64,000 bases of DNA from Gammaproteobacteria bacterium (GCA_013214965.1 JABSRU010000005.1:62001-126000), one strand, 5' to 3'. Positions 17,708 to 29,036 are shown, counted from the first letter of the stretch. A program made the numbers and translations. The notes: generated by a model from the sequence alone, not told the origin.

Positions 17708-20563
17708 ATGAGTGATGACAAGAAAATCGATGATAATAAAGTCGAATACAAAAAAACGCTAAACTTGCCAAAAACTTCATTTTCAATGAAGGCGAATTTA
17801 GCTAATCGTGAACCAATGATGCTAAAAGCATGGGATAAGGCTGGTTTATACACCAAAATCCGTGCCGCGCGTCAAGGCCGAAAGAGCTTCATATTACATG
17901 ATGGCCCTCCGTACGCTAATGGCGATATTCATATTGGCCACTCGGTTAACAAAATCCTTAAAGATATTATCATCAAGTCAAAAACCATTGCTGGTTTCGA
18001 TGCGCCATATATTCCAGGTTGGGACTGTCATGGTTTACCAATTGAACTCCAAGTTGAGAAAAAACACGGTAAGCCTGGTCACAAAATCTCGGCTAGTGAA
18101 TTCCGAAAAAAATGTCGTGCTTATGCTCAGCGTCAAGTAGACGGTCAACGTAAAGACTTTATTCGCTTAGGTGTGTTTGGTGACTGGTTTAATCCTTACC
18201 AAACCATGGATTTCAACTTTGAAGCCAACATCGTGCGTTCAATGGGTAAAATCATTGCTAATGGTCACTTGCAACAAGGCGCTAAGCCAGTGCATTGGTG
18301 TTTAGATTGTGGTTCATCGTTAGCTGAAGCTGAAGTTGAATACGAAGATAAGCGCTCGCCAGCGGTTGATGTTCGTTTTACTGCGGTTAATGAAGCCGAA
18401 ATTCTTGATAAAATGGCCATCGATCCTGCGCATGCCGGTAACGGTACTATTTCGACCGTTATCTGGACCACCACACCTTGGACCTTACCAGCTAACCGCG
18501 CATTATCAATGCACGAAAAAGTTGAATATGTATTAGTACAATGTCTAAAAGAGGGCGTTGAAGAACGTTTAATTTTGGCTCATGACTTAATGAACAGCGC
18601 GATGGAGCGTTATGGCGTTGAAAAATTTAATGTATTAGGTCAGTGTGATGGCCGTGCTTTAGAATTAGTGCGCTTTAACCACCCATTTTATGATTTCGAT
18701 GTTCCGGTTATTTTAGGTGAGCATGTTACGACTGACTCAGGTACTGGTGTTGTTCATACCGCACCTGGTCACGGTCAAGAAGATTACGTGGTTGGTCAAA
18801 AATATAACATTGAAGTGGCAAACCCAGTAGGCGCTAATGGTGTTTATCTAGACGATACGCCATTGCTTGCGGGCAAACATATCTTTAAAGCGAACGACGA
18901 AATTGTTGAGATGCTGAAAGAACGCGGTGCATTAGTGCATCATCACGCCTTAATGCACAGCTATCCGCATTGTTGGCGTCACAAAACGCCAATCATTTTC
19001 CGTGCAACCCCACAGTGGTTCATTAGCATGGATAAGAATGGCTTACGTGATAAAGCCATGGGCGAAATCCAAAAAACTCAGTGGATCCCAGATTGGGGCC
19101 AGCAGCGTATTGAAAATATGGTCACCAGCCGTCCAGATTGGTGTGTGTCACGCCAGCGTACTTGGGGCGTGCCATTAACCGTATTCATTAACAAAGACAC
19201 CAACGAATTACACCCTAATACTGCAGAGTTATTAGAGCAAGTGGCCAAGCTAATCGAAAAAGAAGGCATTCAAGGCTGGTTCGATCTTGAGCCAAGTGAA
19301 TTCTTACCGGAAGGTGGCGATACTTACGTTAAAGTAACCGATACGTTAGACGTGTGGTTTGACTCAGGCGTGACTCACGCTTGTGTGGTTGATGCTCGTG
19401 AAGAGCTAACTGGGCCCGCTGATCTTTACCTTGAAGGTTCAGATCAACACCGAGGTTGGTTCCAATCATCATTGATGACTTCTGTTGCGATGAATGGTGT
19501 TGCACCATACCGTCAAGTATTGACCCATGGTTTTACTGTTGATGGCCAAGGCAAGAAAATGTCGAAGTCAGTTGGTAACGTGATGTCACCACAGCAAGTG
19601 GTTAATCGTTTAGGTGCTGACATTTTACGCTTATGGGTTGCTTCGGCGAACTATACTGCTGAAATGTCGGTATCAGATGAAATTCTAGATCGTAGTGCCG
19701 ATTCATATCGCCGTATTCGTAACACCACGCGTTTCTTATTATCAAACCTAAATGGTTTTAATCCTGAAACAGATTTAGTCGCCAGTGAAGATATGGTCGC
19801 GCTAGATCGTTGGGTGATTGGTCGTGCTTATGAGGTGCAACAAGAAATTATTGAAGCTTATGAGCAGTATCAGTTCCATGTTGTAGTTCAGAAGCTCATG
19901 CATTTTTGTTCGATTGAACTAGGTAGTTTCTACCTTGATATTATCAAGGATCGTCAGTACACCGCTAAAGCCGACGGTTTACCACGTCGTAGTTGTCAAA
20001 CTGCGATGTACCACATTGCTCAAGCAATGGTGCGTTGGATGGCGCCTATCTTAAGCTTTACCGCAGATGAAGTGTGGAAACTATTACCAGGAAATACTGA
20101 AGAGTTCGTATTTATTAGTGAATGGTATGAAGGCTTAACGGCATCAGATAGCAACGAAGACCTAAATCCTGAGTTTTGGCAGCAATTACAAGATATCCGT
20201 AATGCTGTCAACAAAACTATGGAACAGGCTCGTCGTGATGAAGTGATTGGCGGTAGCTTACAAGCTAAAGTCACCATCTTTGCTCCACAAGCGATTATCG
20301 ATAGCTTAACCAAGGTTGAGTCTGAATTACGATTCATTCTGATCACTTCTGATGTAGCACTCGTAGCTGGTGAAGCGGTTGAGCAAGCGATTTCTACCGA
20401 CATCGAAGGACTAAGCGTGTTGGTTGAAGCGTCTAATGGCGAAAAATGTGAGCGTTGTTGGCATCATCGTGAAGATGTCGGTACACAGGCGGTTCACCCG
20501 ACCTTATGTACTCGATGTGTCACCAATATAGATGGTGATGGCGAAGTACGTCACTATGCTTAA
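17708..20563 (+). CDS. ileS: Isoleucine--tRNA ligase
   Basis: A 951-residue class I aminoacyl-tRNA synthetase. The HIGH signature appears as [11 protein letters not shown] near residue 80 and the KMSKS loop as [10 protein letters not shown] near 620. The CP1 editing domain contains [11 protein letters not shown] and [18 protein letters not shown]-terminal zinc finger is formed by CERCWHH and CTRCVTN. This is the bacterial type I enzyme. It follows ribF by 21 bases and its stop overlaps the lspA start. Confidence 0.97.
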   Translation: MSDDKKIDDNKVEYKKTLNLPKTSFSMKANLANREPMMLKAWDKAGLYTKIRAARQGRKSFILHDGPPYANGDIHIGHSVNKILKDIIIKSKTIAGFDAPYIPGWDCHGLPIELQVEKKHGKPGHKISASEFRKKCRAYAQRQVDGQRKDFIRLGVFGDWFNPYQTMDFNFEANIVRSMGKIIANGHLQQGAKPVHWCLDCGSSLAEAEVEYEDKRSPAVDVRFTAVNEAEILDKMAIDPAHAGNGTISTVIWTTTPWTLPANRALSMHEKVEYVLVQCLKEGVEERLILAHDLMNSAMERYGVEKFNVLGQCDGRALELVRFNHPFYDFDVPVILGEHVTTDSGTGVVHTAPGHGQEDYVVGQKYNIEVANPVGANGVYLDDTPLLAGKHIFKANDEIVEMLKERGALVHHHALMHSYPHCWRHKTPIIFRATPQWFISMDKNGLRDKAMGEIQKTQWIPDWGQQRIENMVTSRPDWCVSRQRTWGVPLTVFINKDTNELHPNTAELLEQVAKLIEKEGIQGWFDLEPSEFLPEGGDTYVKVTDTLDVWFDSGVTHACVVDAREELTGPADLYLEGSDQHRGWFQSSLMTSVAMNGVAPYRQVLTHGFTVDGQGKKMSKSVGNVMSPQQVVNRLGADILRLWVASANYTAEMSVSDEILDRSADSYRRIRNTTRFLLSNLNGFNPETDLVASEDMVALDRWVIGRAYEVQQEIIEAYEQYQFHVVVQKLMHFCSIELGSFYLDIIKDRQYTAKADGLPRRSCQTAMYHIAQAMVRWMAPILSFTADEVWKLLPGNTEEFVFISEWYEGLTASDSNEDLNPEFWQQLQDIRNAVNKTMEQARRDEVIGGSLQAKVTIFAPQAIIDSLTKVESELRFILITSDVALVAGEAVEQAISTDIEGLSVLVEASNGEKCERCWHHREDVGTQAVHPTLCTRCVTNIDGDGEVRHYA

Positions 20564-21080
20564 ATCAGTAGATTCGTTGCCGGCTAAGCCGGCAACCATC
20601 GCACAGAGCGGCTTGGTGTGGTTATGGTTATCGGTGATTTCATTAATCGCCGATCAACTGACTAAAACTTGGATTATTGCCAATTTTAAATTGCATGAGT
20701 CCGTGGCTGTGATGCCAATGTTTAACTTAGTCTATGCCCGCAATGAAGGCGCCGCTTTTAGCTTTTTAAGTGACGCTGGTGGTTGGCAGCGTTGGTTCTT
20801 TACCGCGATTGCTTTATCTATTAGTGGCTTATTAATCTATTGGCTACGTGGATTACACCGCAGTGCCAAGTTGCTATCCATTGCTTATGCGCTGGTATTA
20901 TCCGGGGCATTAGGCAATTTGATTGACCGATTAATGTATGGCTATGTGGTCGACTTTTTAGATTTTTATTATCAAAACTCCCATTGGCCAGCGTTTAATA
21001 TTGCTGATATGGCGATTTGTGGTGGTGCAATGCTTATTATATATGACGCCATTACTTCAAAAGAACAGGAAACGAAATAG
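20556..21080 (+). CDS. lspA: Lipoprotein signal peptidase (signal peptidase II)
   Basis: A 174-residue inner-membrane aspartyl protease with four transmembrane helices, which cleaves prolipoprotein signal peptides after lipidation. Conserved boxes are ADQLTKTWI, the catalytic Asp in [21 protein letters not shown], and the second Asp in [12 protein letters not shown] chose ATG at 20556, which overlaps the ileS stop by 8 bases; an in-frame ATG at 20532 is also open. Several lipoproteins in this window (PrsT and those at 24.3, 34.8 and 45.1 kb) would be its substrates. Confidence 0.95.
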   Translation: MLKSVDSLPAKPATIAQSGLVWLWLSVISLIADQLTKTWIIANFKLHESVAVMPMFNLVYARNEGAAFSFLSDAGGWQRWFFTAIALSISGLLIYWLRGLHRSAKLLSIAYALVLSGALGNLIDRLMYGYVVDFLDFYYQNSHWPAFNIADMAICGGAMLIIYDAITSKEQETK

Positions 21081-21526
21081 TGAGTGAAGTTGAAAATCCA
21101 GTAGTTGTGACCACCACCAGTGAAATTGTTTTTCATGTCACGATGAAGTTATCCGATGGCTCCGCTGCCGATAGTACTAAGGTTAATAACAAACCTGCTA
21201 AACTAACGATTGGTGATGGTAGTTTATCGCCAGCGTTTGAAGCACAATTACTTGGCATGACAAAAGGCGAATCAACAGAGTTTACCTTACCTCCTGAAGA
21301 TGCATTTGGTCCGGTTAATCCCGATAGTATCTATCACTTTGAGCGAAGCCGTTTTGAAGCAGATACCTTAGAGGTTGGTGCTATCATTATGTTCGAACAA
21401 CAAAATGGTGCTGAAATGCCAGGTGTTATTCGTGAAATCGTTGGTGATTCTGTCACTATTGATTTTAATCACCCGCTCGCTGGGCAAGTGATTACATTTA
21501 ACATTGATATTATAGATATTACTTAG
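21080..21526 (+). CDS. fkpB: FKBP-type peptidyl-prolyl cis-trans isomerase (SlpA/FkpB type)
   Basis: A 148-residue SlyD-like FKBP: the FKBP core with an inserted flap containing the sequence [19 protein letters not shown], and [11 protein letters not shown] near the C-terminus, which are standard for this family. It catalyses proline isomerisation and acts as a chaperone. The GTG start overlaps the lspA stop by one base (TAGTG). The lspA-fkpB-ispH order is conserved in many gammaproteobacteria. Confidence 0.95.
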   Translation: MSEVENPVVVTTTSEIVFHVTMKLSDGSAADSTKVNNKPAKLTIGDGSLSPAFEAQLLGMTKGESTEFTLPPEDAFGPVNPDSIYHFERSRFEADTLEVGAIIMFEQQNGAEMPGVIREIVGDSVTIDFNHPLAGQVITFNIDIIDIT

Positions 21527-21536
21527 GTTATCGCTG

Positions 21537-22472
21537 ATGAAAGTCAAAATTGTAAGAGCTAATCCCCGAGGATTTTGTGCCGGTGTTGATCGTGCGATTA
21601 CTATCGTCGAACGGGCGTTAGATTTGTTTGGTAAGCCGATTTATGTCCGTCATGAAGTAGTTCACAACAAATATGTAGTGGACGGCTTACGTGAACGTGG
21701 TGCGGTGTTTGTTGAAGAGCTTGATCAGGTGCCAGACAATAGTACGGTGATCTTTAGTGCCCACGGGGTATCTCAAGCGGTACGCCAAGAAGCAAAGCGT
21801 CGCGATTTACGCGTGTTTGATGCCACTTGTCCATTAGTGACTAAAGTACATATGGAAGTGGCACGTTCGAGTAAACGTACCACCGAATGTATTTTGATTG
21901 GTCATAAAGGTCACCCAGAAGTCATTGGTACGATGGGGCAATACTCTAACAAAGATGGCGCGATGTATTTGGTTGAAACGGTGCAAGATGTTGAGGAACT
22001 GATTGTTGCTGATCCATCTAAATTACACTATGTCACGCAAACGACCTTATCAGTAGATGACACTAAATCGATTATTGATGCCTTACGGCGTAAATTCCCT
22101 GAAATTGAAGGGCCCCGTAAAGATGATATTTGTTATGCCACGCAAAATCGCCAAGATGCGGTCAAAGATATTTCGGCTAAGGTGGAGTTATTATTGGTGG
22201 TTGGTTCTAAAAATAGTTCCAATTCCAACAGATTACGTGAACTCGCTGAAAAACACGACACAATAGCTTACTTAATCGATAACGATCGTGACATTGATCC
22301 AACGTGGCTTCAAGGGATTAATTCCGTTGGTGTAACTGCAGGTGCCTCGGCGCCGGAAATATTGGTACAGCAGGTAATCGACAAGTTGGTTGAACTGACT
22401 GATGGCAACATCATCGAAAATCCTGGTATCGAAGAAGATACGGTGTTTGCGGTACCGATAGAATTACGTTAG
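21537..22472 (+). CDS. ispH: 4-hydroxy-3-methylbut-2-enyl diphosphate reductase
   Basis: A 311-residue iron-sulfur enzyme of the last step of the MEP isoprenoid pathway, producing IPP and DMAPP. The three cluster cysteines are in [10 protein letters not shown] (Cys14), [11 protein letters not shown] and [12 protein letters not shown]. The segments [13 protein letters not shown] and [14 protein letters not shown] are also typical. It is last in the operon and is followed by a clear terminator. Confidence 0.96.
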   Translation: MKVKIVRANPRGFCAGVDRAITIVERALDLFGKPIYVRHEVVHNKYVVDGLRERGAVFVEELDQVPDNSTVIFSAHGVSQAVRQEAKRRDLRVFDATCPLVTKVHMEVARSSKRTTECILIGHKGHPEVIGTMGQYSNKDGAMYLVETVQDVEELIVADPSKLHYVTQTTLSVDDTKSIIDALRRKFPEIEGPRKDDICYATQNRQDAVKDISAKVELLLVVGSKNSSNSNRLRELAEKHDTIAYLIDNDRDIDPTWLQGINSVGVTAGASAPEILVQQVIDKLVELTDGNIIENPGIEEDTVFAVPIELR

Positions 22473-22493
22473 TCCTAAATTTTCGATGCTAAA

Positions 22494-22522
22494 GAGCCTC
22501 CAATTTTATTGGGGGCTTTTTT
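22494..22522 (+). terminator. Intrinsic terminator of the ribF-ispH operon
   Basis: AGCCTCCAA (22494-22502) pairs with TTGGGGGCT (22509-22517) with one G-T wobble and is followed by a run of six T. Confidence 0.88.
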
Positions 22523-22573
22523 GTATATATAAAATATGCGACTAGACTTCATGTAATTATTTGGGGGAAGTGT

Positions 22574-22927
22574 ATGAAGTATCAAGGAAGCTGTCATTGT
22601 CGTTTGGTCCAGTTTGAATTTGAAAGTGAAAAAATAACATCGGCACTGCAATGTAATTGTTCTATCTGTATTAGGAAAAATGCAATTATGTCGAGGTTTT
22701 ACATTGAACCTGCTGATTTTAAAATTACTAAAGGGCAAAAAACATTATCTATTTATCATTGGGGCGACGAGGTTGTTAACCATTTTTTTTGTAAAAACTG
22801 TGGGATTTATCCTTTTCATGATACAACAGATTACCCTGGAAAATATCGAATCAATCTTGGTTGTGTCGAAGATCTAGATTGTAAAGGTCTCGATATTTTG
22901 CAGTTTGATGGCAAGCATGAACTGTGA
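22574..22927 (+). CDS. GFA (CENP-V) family zinc protein
   Basis: A 117-residue member of the glutathione-dependent formaldehyde-activating / CENP-V fold family. It has the zinc-binding cysteines in GSCHCRLV (residues 5-12), CNCSIC (about 30-35) and FCKNCG (about 73-78). Most members have no proven activity, so formaldehyde detoxification should not be assumed. It starts the small + strand group GFA-DinB-LysE, and the gaps between these genes are short (about 25-35 bases). Confidence 0.85.
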   Translation: MKYQGSCHCRLVQFEFESEKITSALQCNCSICIRKNAIMSRFYIEPADFKITKGQKTLSIYHWGDEVVNHFFCKNCGIYPFHDTTDYPGKYRINLGCVEDLDCKGLDILQFDGKHEL

Positions 22928-22962
22928 TGGTTGAATTTGATTACTTGGAGTGTGAAAGATAA

Positions 22963-23505
22963 ATGAGTTTAGCTAATAATTTTAGAATGATGTCACATTA
23001 CAATCAACGCATGAATGATCAATTATTAAATTGTTGTTATAAACTATCGGTAGCAGACCTCAATAAGGAAACACATTCATTTTTCTCAAATGTCATTAGT
23101 TATTGGAATCATATTATTTTTGGTGATTTGATCATGCTAAAGCGTTTAGGATTAAATGATATTGGAGGGCTTTCTTTTGCGACATTTGCTAATTTTCCTG
23201 AGCCGAAATCAGCCAATGATATCTACCATACCACTATGAGTGAACTGCTATTATTAAGGCAACAACTTGATGAAGTCATCGTTCAGTGTTTTGCCGATCT
23301 CAATGATCGCGATTGTTTGGCATTGATCAGCTATAAAACCACAGAAGGTGTCGCAATAACAAAGTCTGTTGCTGATTTTTGTCAGCATTTGTTTAATCAT
23401 CAAACTCATCATCGTGGCCAATTAACGTGTATATTAAGTCAACTTGGTGTTGACTATGGTTGTATGGATTTACCGATAATAGTGCCTGAGGGCAGTGGTA
23501 ATTAG
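22963..23505 (+). CDS. DinB family protein
   Basis: A 180-residue four-helix DinB-fold protein. The three potential metal-binding histidines are in SYWNHIIFGD (about residue 49) and FNHQTHHRGQ (about 144-151), the pattern of nickel- or zinc-dependent DinB-like thiol transferases and hydrolases. The physiological substrate is unknown. It lies between the GFA and LysE genes, perhaps co-transcribed. Confidence 0.82.
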   Translation: MSLANNFRMMSHYNQRMNDQLLNCCYKLSVADLNKETHSFFSNVISYWNHIIFGDLIMLKRLGLNDIGGLSFATFANFPEPKSANDIYHTTMSELLLLRQQLDEVIVQCFADLNDRDCLALISYKTTEGVAITKSVADFCQHLFNHQTHHRGQLTCILSQLGVDYGCMDLPIIVPEGSGN

Positions 23506-23528
23506 AGTAAAACGAGGGATAAAAATAT

Positions 23529-24122
23529 ATGTCGTTGTTAATTGCAATGATCTCATTCTCATTGGCTATGTCCATTTCACCAGGGCCGGTCAATATGGTT
23601 ATTGTGTCTTCGGGTGCTAGCTATGGCGTGCGTCGTACTTTTTCCTTTGTTACTGGTGCCACCATCGGTTTTACCTTGTTGTTATTATTTATTGGTTTAG
23701 GCTTTTATAAAATCATTAACCTATATCCATTTTTCTTAAAATATCTCGCGATAGCTGGTTCGATGTTTATTATTTATATGGGGTATTTAATTGCCTCATC
23801 AACGCCTGAACTAAACATTGAAAAACAGCAGCAACCAACGTTTATCCAAGGTTTTTTATTGCAATGGTTAAACCCTAAAGCATGGATTGCCAGTGTTGCT
23901 GGGGTCTCGTTATTTTCGGTACCAGATAGCCATCAAGCCTTTTTAACCTTCTCATTCGTCTATTTTGTCGTGTGTTACTTATCACTGTTTACTTGGTCGG
24001 TACTTGGCGATAAAGTCACCGTCGTGCTTAATAGTGAGTTTCGATTACGGCTTTTTAATCGCTTGATGGGTGGCTTATTAGTGATCACCGCAATTTTTCT
24101 GCTCTATAGCCAATTTAACTAA
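23529..24122 (+). CDS. LysE/RhtB family amino-acid exporter
   Basis: A 197-residue membrane protein with about six transmembrane helices. The N-terminal signature SISPGPVNMVIVSSGASYGVRR and the central segment LLQWLNPKAWIASVAGVS are typical of LysE/RhtB exporters of amino acids or homoserine lactones. Substrate not predictable. Last of the GFA-DinB-LysE group. Confidence 0.88.
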   Translation: MSLLIAMISFSLAMSISPGPVNMVIVSSGASYGVRRTFSFVTGATIGFTLLLLFIGLGFYKIINLYPFFLKYLAIAGSMFIIYMGYLIASSTPELNIEKQQQPTFIQGFLLQWLNPKAWIASVAGVSLFSVPDSHQAFLTFSFVYFVVCYLSLFTWSVLGDKVTVVLNSEFRLRLFNRLMGGLLVITAIFLLYSQFN

Positions 24123-24136
24123 CAGTTGAATTAGTC

Positions 24137-24151
24137 TCTAAGCTAGACCAA
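24137..24151 (+). repeat. 15-bp direct repeat, left copy
   Basis: TCTAAGCTAGACCAA occurs here and again, identical, at 26563-26577, bracketing the lipoprotein gene at 24284-26314. Possible insertion scar, or chance. Confidence 0.45.
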
Positions 24152-24219
24152 AGGCGGTCAATGATATGTTGAGAATAGTAAAATCTCGTCCAAACGTTAC
24201 CCAGAAAAGAAACAAAAAA

Positions 24220-24248
24220 ATGCGCATCAGCTTTTAACTGACACGCAT
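24220..24248 (-). terminator. Intrinsic terminator of the 24.3 kb lipoprotein gene
   Basis: ATGCG-ca-TCAG (24220-24230) pairs with CTGA-ca-CGCAT (24238-24248). On the minus strand the stem runs into a T-run (the A-run at 24213-24220 on the + strand), 36 bases after the lipoprotein stop codon. Confidence 0.75.
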
Positions 24249-24283
24249 TACCAATTGTTGGAGATTTTTTTACGTGAAAATCT

Positions 24284-26314
24284 TTATAAGACAGGTAAAG
24301 TAATGTTACCTGTCACAACTTCACCAGATATAGTCTGATAAGCATACTCAAAGGTAATGCTATTTTCTGAACTAACCGTATTATCATATAAATAAATATA
24401 AGTATTGCGAGGCATAATAATGCTATCAGTAATAGCAAATCCTCTAAGGATATTACTGTTTGTATTATCGTATTCTATCGTTTCATTGTCTGCAGTTTTA
24501 ACGATATGACTTGGAGTTAGATTTTGTAATTGGCTATTTTCAATGATGTTATAAGTATTTACATCATTACGAGGTATGCCATTTTCAGTAATCACAACAG
24601 ACTTTAATGTTAGATTAGTCAACATTGACAACGCTGATTCAGGTATAGATATATGTATCCTACTTTTCTGATGAGTGCGAGTTGATAACTCCCCAGCGGT
24701 ATTTTGGGGAGTAATTATTTGTCCGTTCGTATAATAATTATTATTATCAAGCTGAATACTCTGAATATCAAATATGTCGGTAACGGTCTTTTTGATCGTG
24801 AAAACATTAGAGTTGTCGTTATTAATGTTCACCAATAATTTGGTCTTACCATCGATCAGTTCATTCATGATGTACTGATACTCGAAACCTGTCACTAGAG
24901 GCTGCTTAGGTATAACGGTAACAAGAGTATTGTTGAGTGACAAAGTGTCGATAGTAGCAACATTGAGATCTCTTTTTGAAAATAACGTAGTGCCAGGCAA
25001 TATCAAGTCATTATCGTCATCATCCCCTTTAACTATAAAAAGAACATTTTTCTTAATCAGCGAAACGCTATTTTTTGTTAACTGGATCGGTTGAGAATAA
25101 AATGCTTTATAGGTAGTGTTATCGGTAGATAATTTAGTTGATTGGGAAACTATTGCGATTTCTATCGCTGAATTAGTTATTAACTCCGGTTGAATAACAA
25201 TGTCTAAAACTTCAACATCATCAGGAACATAATAGAGATTACTCGTGTGATAATTACTGTTAGTGTAGTAAGAAGTCCGGATTTCCAATCGTTGTTCATT
25301 AACGCGAGAAATAGAAATCCTTTCACTATTATAGCGTTGATCATTAATCGTTATTGCTGGTAATAACACATTGATAGCGCTATTGAATTTTACGTTTCCA
25401 ACATACTGTTGAGTTTTTTCATCAAAGGTAAACGTTAATTTACCATTAATATCGTCATTTATTGCAACAACTACTTTATTTAAACTGTTTAGCTCACGAT
25501 CAAGTACTGATATGCGTAACTCGATTGATTGATATGCTTTTTCTTGTTCTTGCTTAACTAAATAGTAAGTACTAATATCGCTAATTTTACTGATATTGAT
25601 TAATATACCTTGGTAATAAGTTACTCCTTCTGGAATATAATCTATTTTGCCATCGTTGTTTAAATCTAAAGATGAGTAAATATTCGAAGATAAACTTTTT
25701 GGTAGCATAATCTCATATTGTTCCGTGACTTTATTATACACCGACCTATGGTAATACTCTTCAATATCACTAATCGCACCGACACGATTGCTTTTCACAA
25801 CATGCGAAAATGAATACATTTTAATGCCTAGAATTTTATCATTACTCTCTGATTCCAGTATGGTAAAACTAGCTAATTGACCTTTTTCAACTTTAAGTAA
25901 GCCCATATCCTGAAAAACAACACCGGTCGTACCATCGCGGGTCGTGCCATAGTAGGTTCTGCTTAGGAATGAATTATCGGTACTTTTAATTAATACTGTA
26001 TAGTCTGATTTAAAAGGTAATTTAGTTAGTTCAAAAGAGCCGTCTGTTGCTGTAGTTACTGCCTCAGACCAAGTGTTACCAATTTTTACCGTGATAGTCG
26101 CATTTTTTTCTACTGCTTCTGTCGTGATATTGGTTACTGTACCAATCAAGCTAATTGATGCTTGCTTAGCTTCATTTTGTTGCTTTAATATTTCATTTTG
26201 TTGTTGAAGTGTACTAACGACCTCAGCGTTATTATTATTATCTTTAACTTTAAGACAACCGCTAAGAGAGGTTATTGCGATAGCAATGGCCAGATATTTT
26301 TTGTAGCAATACAT
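24284..26314 (-). CDS. Large surface or periplasmic lipoprotein of unknown function
   Basis: A 676-residue lipoprotein that I cannot assign. The signal peptide ends in the lipobox SLSGC (Cys at about 20). A short Gln/Asn-rich coiled-coil stretch (STLQQQNEILKQQNEAKQ, about 34-51) follows, then a beta-sandwich domain like a carboxypeptidase regulatory or Ig-like repeat (ATITVKIGN...TDGSFELTKLPFKSDYTVLI, about 70-110). The rest is beta-rich with a possible calcium-type loop LDLNNDGKIDYIPEG (about 216-230). AAGGA precedes the ATG. The gene interrupts the LysE-proB interval and is flanked by a 15-bp direct repeat. Confidence 0.6.
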   Translation of the reverse strand: MYCYKKYLAIAIAITSLSGCLKVKDNNNNAEVVSTLQQQNEILKQQNEAKQASISLIGTVTNITTEAVEKNATITVKIGNTWSEAVTTATDGSFELTKLPFKSDYTVLIKSTDNSFLSRTYYGTTRDGTTGVVFQDMGLLKVEKGQLASFTILESESNDKILGIKMYSFSHVVKSNRVGAISDIEEYYHRSVYNKVTEQYEIMLPKSLSSNIYSSLDLNNDGKIDYIPEGVTYYQGILINISKISDISTYYLVKQEQEKAYQSIELRISVLDRELNSLNKVVVAINDDINGKLTFTFDEKTQQYVGNVKFNSAINVLLPAITINDQRYNSERISISRVNEQRLEIRTSYYTNSNYHTSNLYYVPDDVEVLDIVIQPELITNSAIEIAIVSQSTKLSTDNTTYKAFYSQPIQLTKNSVSLIKKNVLFIVKGDDDDNDLILPGTTLFSKRDLNVATIDTLSLNNTLVTVIPKQPLVTGFEYQYIMNELIDGKTKLLVNINNDNSNVFTIKKTVTDIFDIQSIQLDNNNYYTNGQIITPQNTAGELSTRTHQKSRIHISIPESALSMLTNLTLKSVVITENGIPRNDVNTYNIIENSQLQNLTPSHIVKTADNETIEYDNTNSNILRGFAITDSIIMPRNTYIYLYDNTVSSENSITFEYAYQTISGEVVTGNITLPVL

Positions 26315-26562
26315 TTATATTCCTTTATTTTTTACATCGATAAGCTAGGGTGGCAGCCTAATTTTTAGTTGGTATCATGTCAATTAATTTTGTTGGTATT
26401 ACCAGGTTTTTTTTAAAGTATGTCATCACTATTCATTAATAGCCGTTGCAGAGTAGTATTTCAGTTCCCACTGAAATACCTAGGTTATGTTGATCTTAGG
26501 TATCATCGTCTCTGTAGTTTTTTCTCAATAGCCCATTAAAATAATAAACCATTTATTATTTA

Positions 26563-26577
26563 TCTAAGCTAGACCAA
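26563..26577 (+). repeat. 15-bp direct repeat, right copy
   Basis: Identical to 24137-24151 (TCTAAGCTAGACCAA), in the same orientation, on the other side of the lipoprotein gene. Confidence 0.45.
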
Positions 26578-26584
26578 TTGACAC

Positions 26585-26613
26585 TTGCTGTTGTCGGGGG
26601 TTTCGCGGTATAA
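26585..26613 (+). promoter_or_regulatory. Candidate promoter of proBA
   Basis: TTGCTG (26585-26590) and GTATAA (26608-26613) are separated by 17 bases, about 40 bases upstream of the proB start. TTGACA also occurs just upstream (26578-26583), but at an unsuitable distance. Confidence 0.4.
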
Positions 26614-26654
26614 AGATGTAACACATAGATAACATTCTAAATAATTCAAAGTTA

Positions 26655-27767
26655 ATGAAACAACAAAAATTCAAACGGATCGTCGTTAAGTTAGGCACCA
26701 GTGTTCTTACTTCAGGTGGTAATGCGCTCGATCGCGCTCACATGGTTGAATTAGTACGTCAAATGGCGGTATTACATCAACAGGGCTGTGAGATTGTATT
26801 GTGTACCTCTGGCGCGATTGCGGCGGGGCGCGAACGTTTAGGCTTTCCAGCATTGTCCGACAATATGTCAACCAAACAAATGCTAGCAGCCGTTGGTCAA
26901 AGCCAATTAATTCAAACCTGGGAAAACCTCTTTAATATTTACGGGCTGCATGTCGGTCAAATGTTATTAACCCGGGCCGACCTAGACGATCGGGAGCGTT
27001 ATCTCAATGCTCGCGATATGCTTGACACGCTGTTGAAACACAAAATAATCCCGATTATTAATGAAAATGATGCGGTTGCGACCACCGAAATTAAAGTGGG
27101 GGATAATGATAATTTATCGGCATTGATGGTGGGATTGGCTGACGCCGATTTGTTGATGTTATTAACTGATCAAGCAGGATTGTATGATGCGAATCCGCGC
27201 ACTAATCCTCAGGCTAAGTTAATCGCTCAAGTAGATGTTATCGACGATAAATTACGGGCGATGGCTGGCGATAGCGGCACCACTTTAGGCACTGGCGGCA
27301 TGGCGACTAAGATTCAGGCCGCTGAAATAGCAAGGCGCAGTGGTGCTGTCGTGGTGATTGCCGCGGGTCATAGTGATAATGTGATTTTGAATATTGCGGC
27401 AGGAAAAGCTATCGGCACTTATTTTTCAGCAAACGAAAATCCCTTAGAAAGTCGTAAGCGTTGGTTATTAGCTGGCCCTGGCCCAGTGGGGACATTAACC
27501 ATTGATGATGGCGCCGCCAATGCGGTGATTAAGCAAGGCAGTAGTTTGTTACCTAAGGGAATTAGTGCAATAAGTGGGCAGTTTAATCGCGGTGATATGG
27601 TGACGTTGGTTGATCACCACGGGAGTAAAATTGGTAAAGGATTAACTCGTTATAGCAGTGATGACTTAGATAAAATTAAAGGGTTACATTCAAATAATAT
27701 CGAACCCACCTTGGGTTATGGTTATGGCAAGGTCGTGGTACATCGTAATAATTTAGTGGTTTTATAA
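26655..27767 (+). CDS. proB: Glutamate 5-kinase
   Basis: A 370-residue enzyme that phosphorylates glutamate in the first step of proline synthesis. The amino-acid kinase domain shows [44 protein letters not shown] and [17 protein letters not shown]-terminal PUA domain (about 275-355) contains [19 protein letters not shown]. It is feedback-inhibited by proline in relatives. The stop is followed directly by proA. Confidence 0.96.
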   Translation: MKQQKFKRIVVKLGTSVLTSGGNALDRAHMVELVRQMAVLHQQGCEIVLCTSGAIAAGRERLGFPALSDNMSTKQMLAAVGQSQLIQTWENLFNIYGLHVGQMLLTRADLDDRERYLNARDMLDTLLKHKIIPIINENDAVATTEIKVGDNDNLSALMVGLADADLLMLLTDQAGLYDANPRTNPQAKLIAQVDVIDDKLRAMAGDSGTTLGTGGMATKIQAAEIARRSGAVVVIAAGHSDNVILNIAAGKAIGTYFSANENPLESRKRWLLAGPGPVGTLTIDDGAANAVIKQGSSLLPKGISAISGQFNRGDMVTLVDHHGSKIGKGLTRYSSDDLDKIKGLHSNNIEPTLGYGYGKVVVHRNNLVVL

Positions 27768-27779
27768 TTGGGCAATAAA

Positions 27780-29036
27780 ATGGATATGAATAAGTTAGGC
27801 GAACAAGCATTAGCAGCAAGTTATCAATTATCTCAAGCATCGACGGCACAAAAAAATCAACTATTGTCAGCGCTAGCTGCTGGATTAATCAGTCAGCAGT
27901 CGCACATTATAGCCGCCAATCAACAAGATATTTTACAAGCGCAGCAAGCAGGATTGTCAGAAGCATTAATTGATCGGCTATTGCTTAATAGTGAACGCTT
28001 ACAAGCGATGAGCGATGATGTGTTACAGCTATGTCAGCTTGACGATCCCATTGGTGAAGAAACCGAATCTAAATTACTCGAAAACGGACTACGGCTGTCA
28101 AAACGTCGAGTGCCGATTGGCGTTATCGGCGTTATTTATGAAGCACGTCCTAATGTCACTATTGATATCGCGGCTTTGGCGTTAAAAACCGGTAATGCGG
28201 CCATTTTACGGGGCGGAAAAGAAACACTAAACAGTAATTTAGCGCTATTAAAAGTGATTCAGCAAGCGTTAGCGAGCACTGGGTTACCCGATGCTTCGAT
28301 TCAATATATTGATAATCCAGATCGTAGTTTAGTGACTCAGTTATTAAAAATGGATCGTTATGTCGACATGATTATTCCACGTGGTGGCGCTGGATTACAT
28401 CGTTTGTGTGTTGAGCAAGCCACTATCCCTGTGATCACTGGTGGCATTGGAATTTGTCATTTATTTGTTGAAGCGTCGGCTGATTTAGCCAAATCAGTAG
28501 CGGTAATTAATAACGCCAAAGTTCAAAGAACATCGGTGTGCAATGCGTTAGATACGGTATTAGTACAACAGGATGTTGCTGCACAATTTTTACCAATGCT
28601 GGCATTGGAATTAAACAAATCATCGGTCTTATTTAAGGCTTGCCCTAAAGCGTTGTCCTTACTGCAAGATGAGGCTATTGCTGTTGATGCCGCTGGTGCT
28701 GATGATTTTGATCAGGAATGGTTGTCGTTGACCCTCTCGGTACGCGTTGTTAATAGTTTTGAGCAAGCTATTGGTCACATTCGTCAACATAGCTCGCAGC
28801 ATTCAGATGGTATTTTGACTGAATCACTCGCGCGGGCCAACGAGTTTGTCAATCAAGTAAACTCGGCGGCAGTTTATGTTAATGCCAGTACCCGTTTTAC
28901 CGACGGCAGCCAATTTGGTTTAGGGGCTGAGGTGGCGGTTAGTACTCAAAAATTGCATGCCCGCGGCCCAATGGGCTTAGTTGAACTCACGACTTATAAA
29001 TGGATTGGGCAAGGGGACTACTTGATCCGCGGTTAA
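27780..29036 (+). CDS. proA: Glutamate-5-semialdehyde dehydrogenase (gamma-glutamyl phosphate reductase)
   Basis: A 418-residue NADPH-dependent reductase, second step of proline synthesis, forming a channelling pair with ProB. It shows the aldehyde-dehydrogenase fold with [27 protein letters not shown], the catalytic Cys in [14 protein letters not shown] and the C-terminal [22 protein letters not shown]-like segment. ATG at 27780 is chosen; a TTG codon at 27768, directly after the proB stop, and the ATG at 27786 are alternatives. The last bases overlap the convergent GGDEF-EAL gene by 4. Confidence 0.95.
   Translation: MDMNKLGEQALAASYQLSQASTAQKNQLLSALAAGLISQQSHIIAANQQDILQAQQAGLSEALIDRLLLNSERLQAMSDDVLQLCQLDDPIGEETESKLLENGLRLSKRRVPIGVIGVIYEARPNVTIDIAALALKTGNAAILRGGKETLNSNLALLKVIQQALASTGLPDASIQYIDNPDRSLVTQLLKMDRYVDMIIPRGGAGLHRLCVEQATIPVITGGIGICHLFVEASADLAKSVAVINNAKVQRTSVCNALDTVLVQQDVAAQFLPMLALELNKSSVLFKACPKALSLLQDEAIAVDAAGADDFDQEWLSLTLSVRVVNSFEQAIGHIRQHSSQHSDGILTESLARANEFVNQVNSAAVYVNASTRFTDGSQFGLGAEVAVSTQKLHARGPMGLVELTTYKWIGQGDYLIRG

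Larger units (their letters stand above)
26315..26654. other. Intergenic region between the lipoprotein gene and proB
   Basis: This 340-base divergent region holds an imperfect inverted repeat around 26455-26500 (CAGTTCCCACTGAAATACCTAGG area), the right copy of a 15-bp direct repeat, and a promoter for proBA. I see no ORF or RNA gene in it. Confidence 0.45.
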
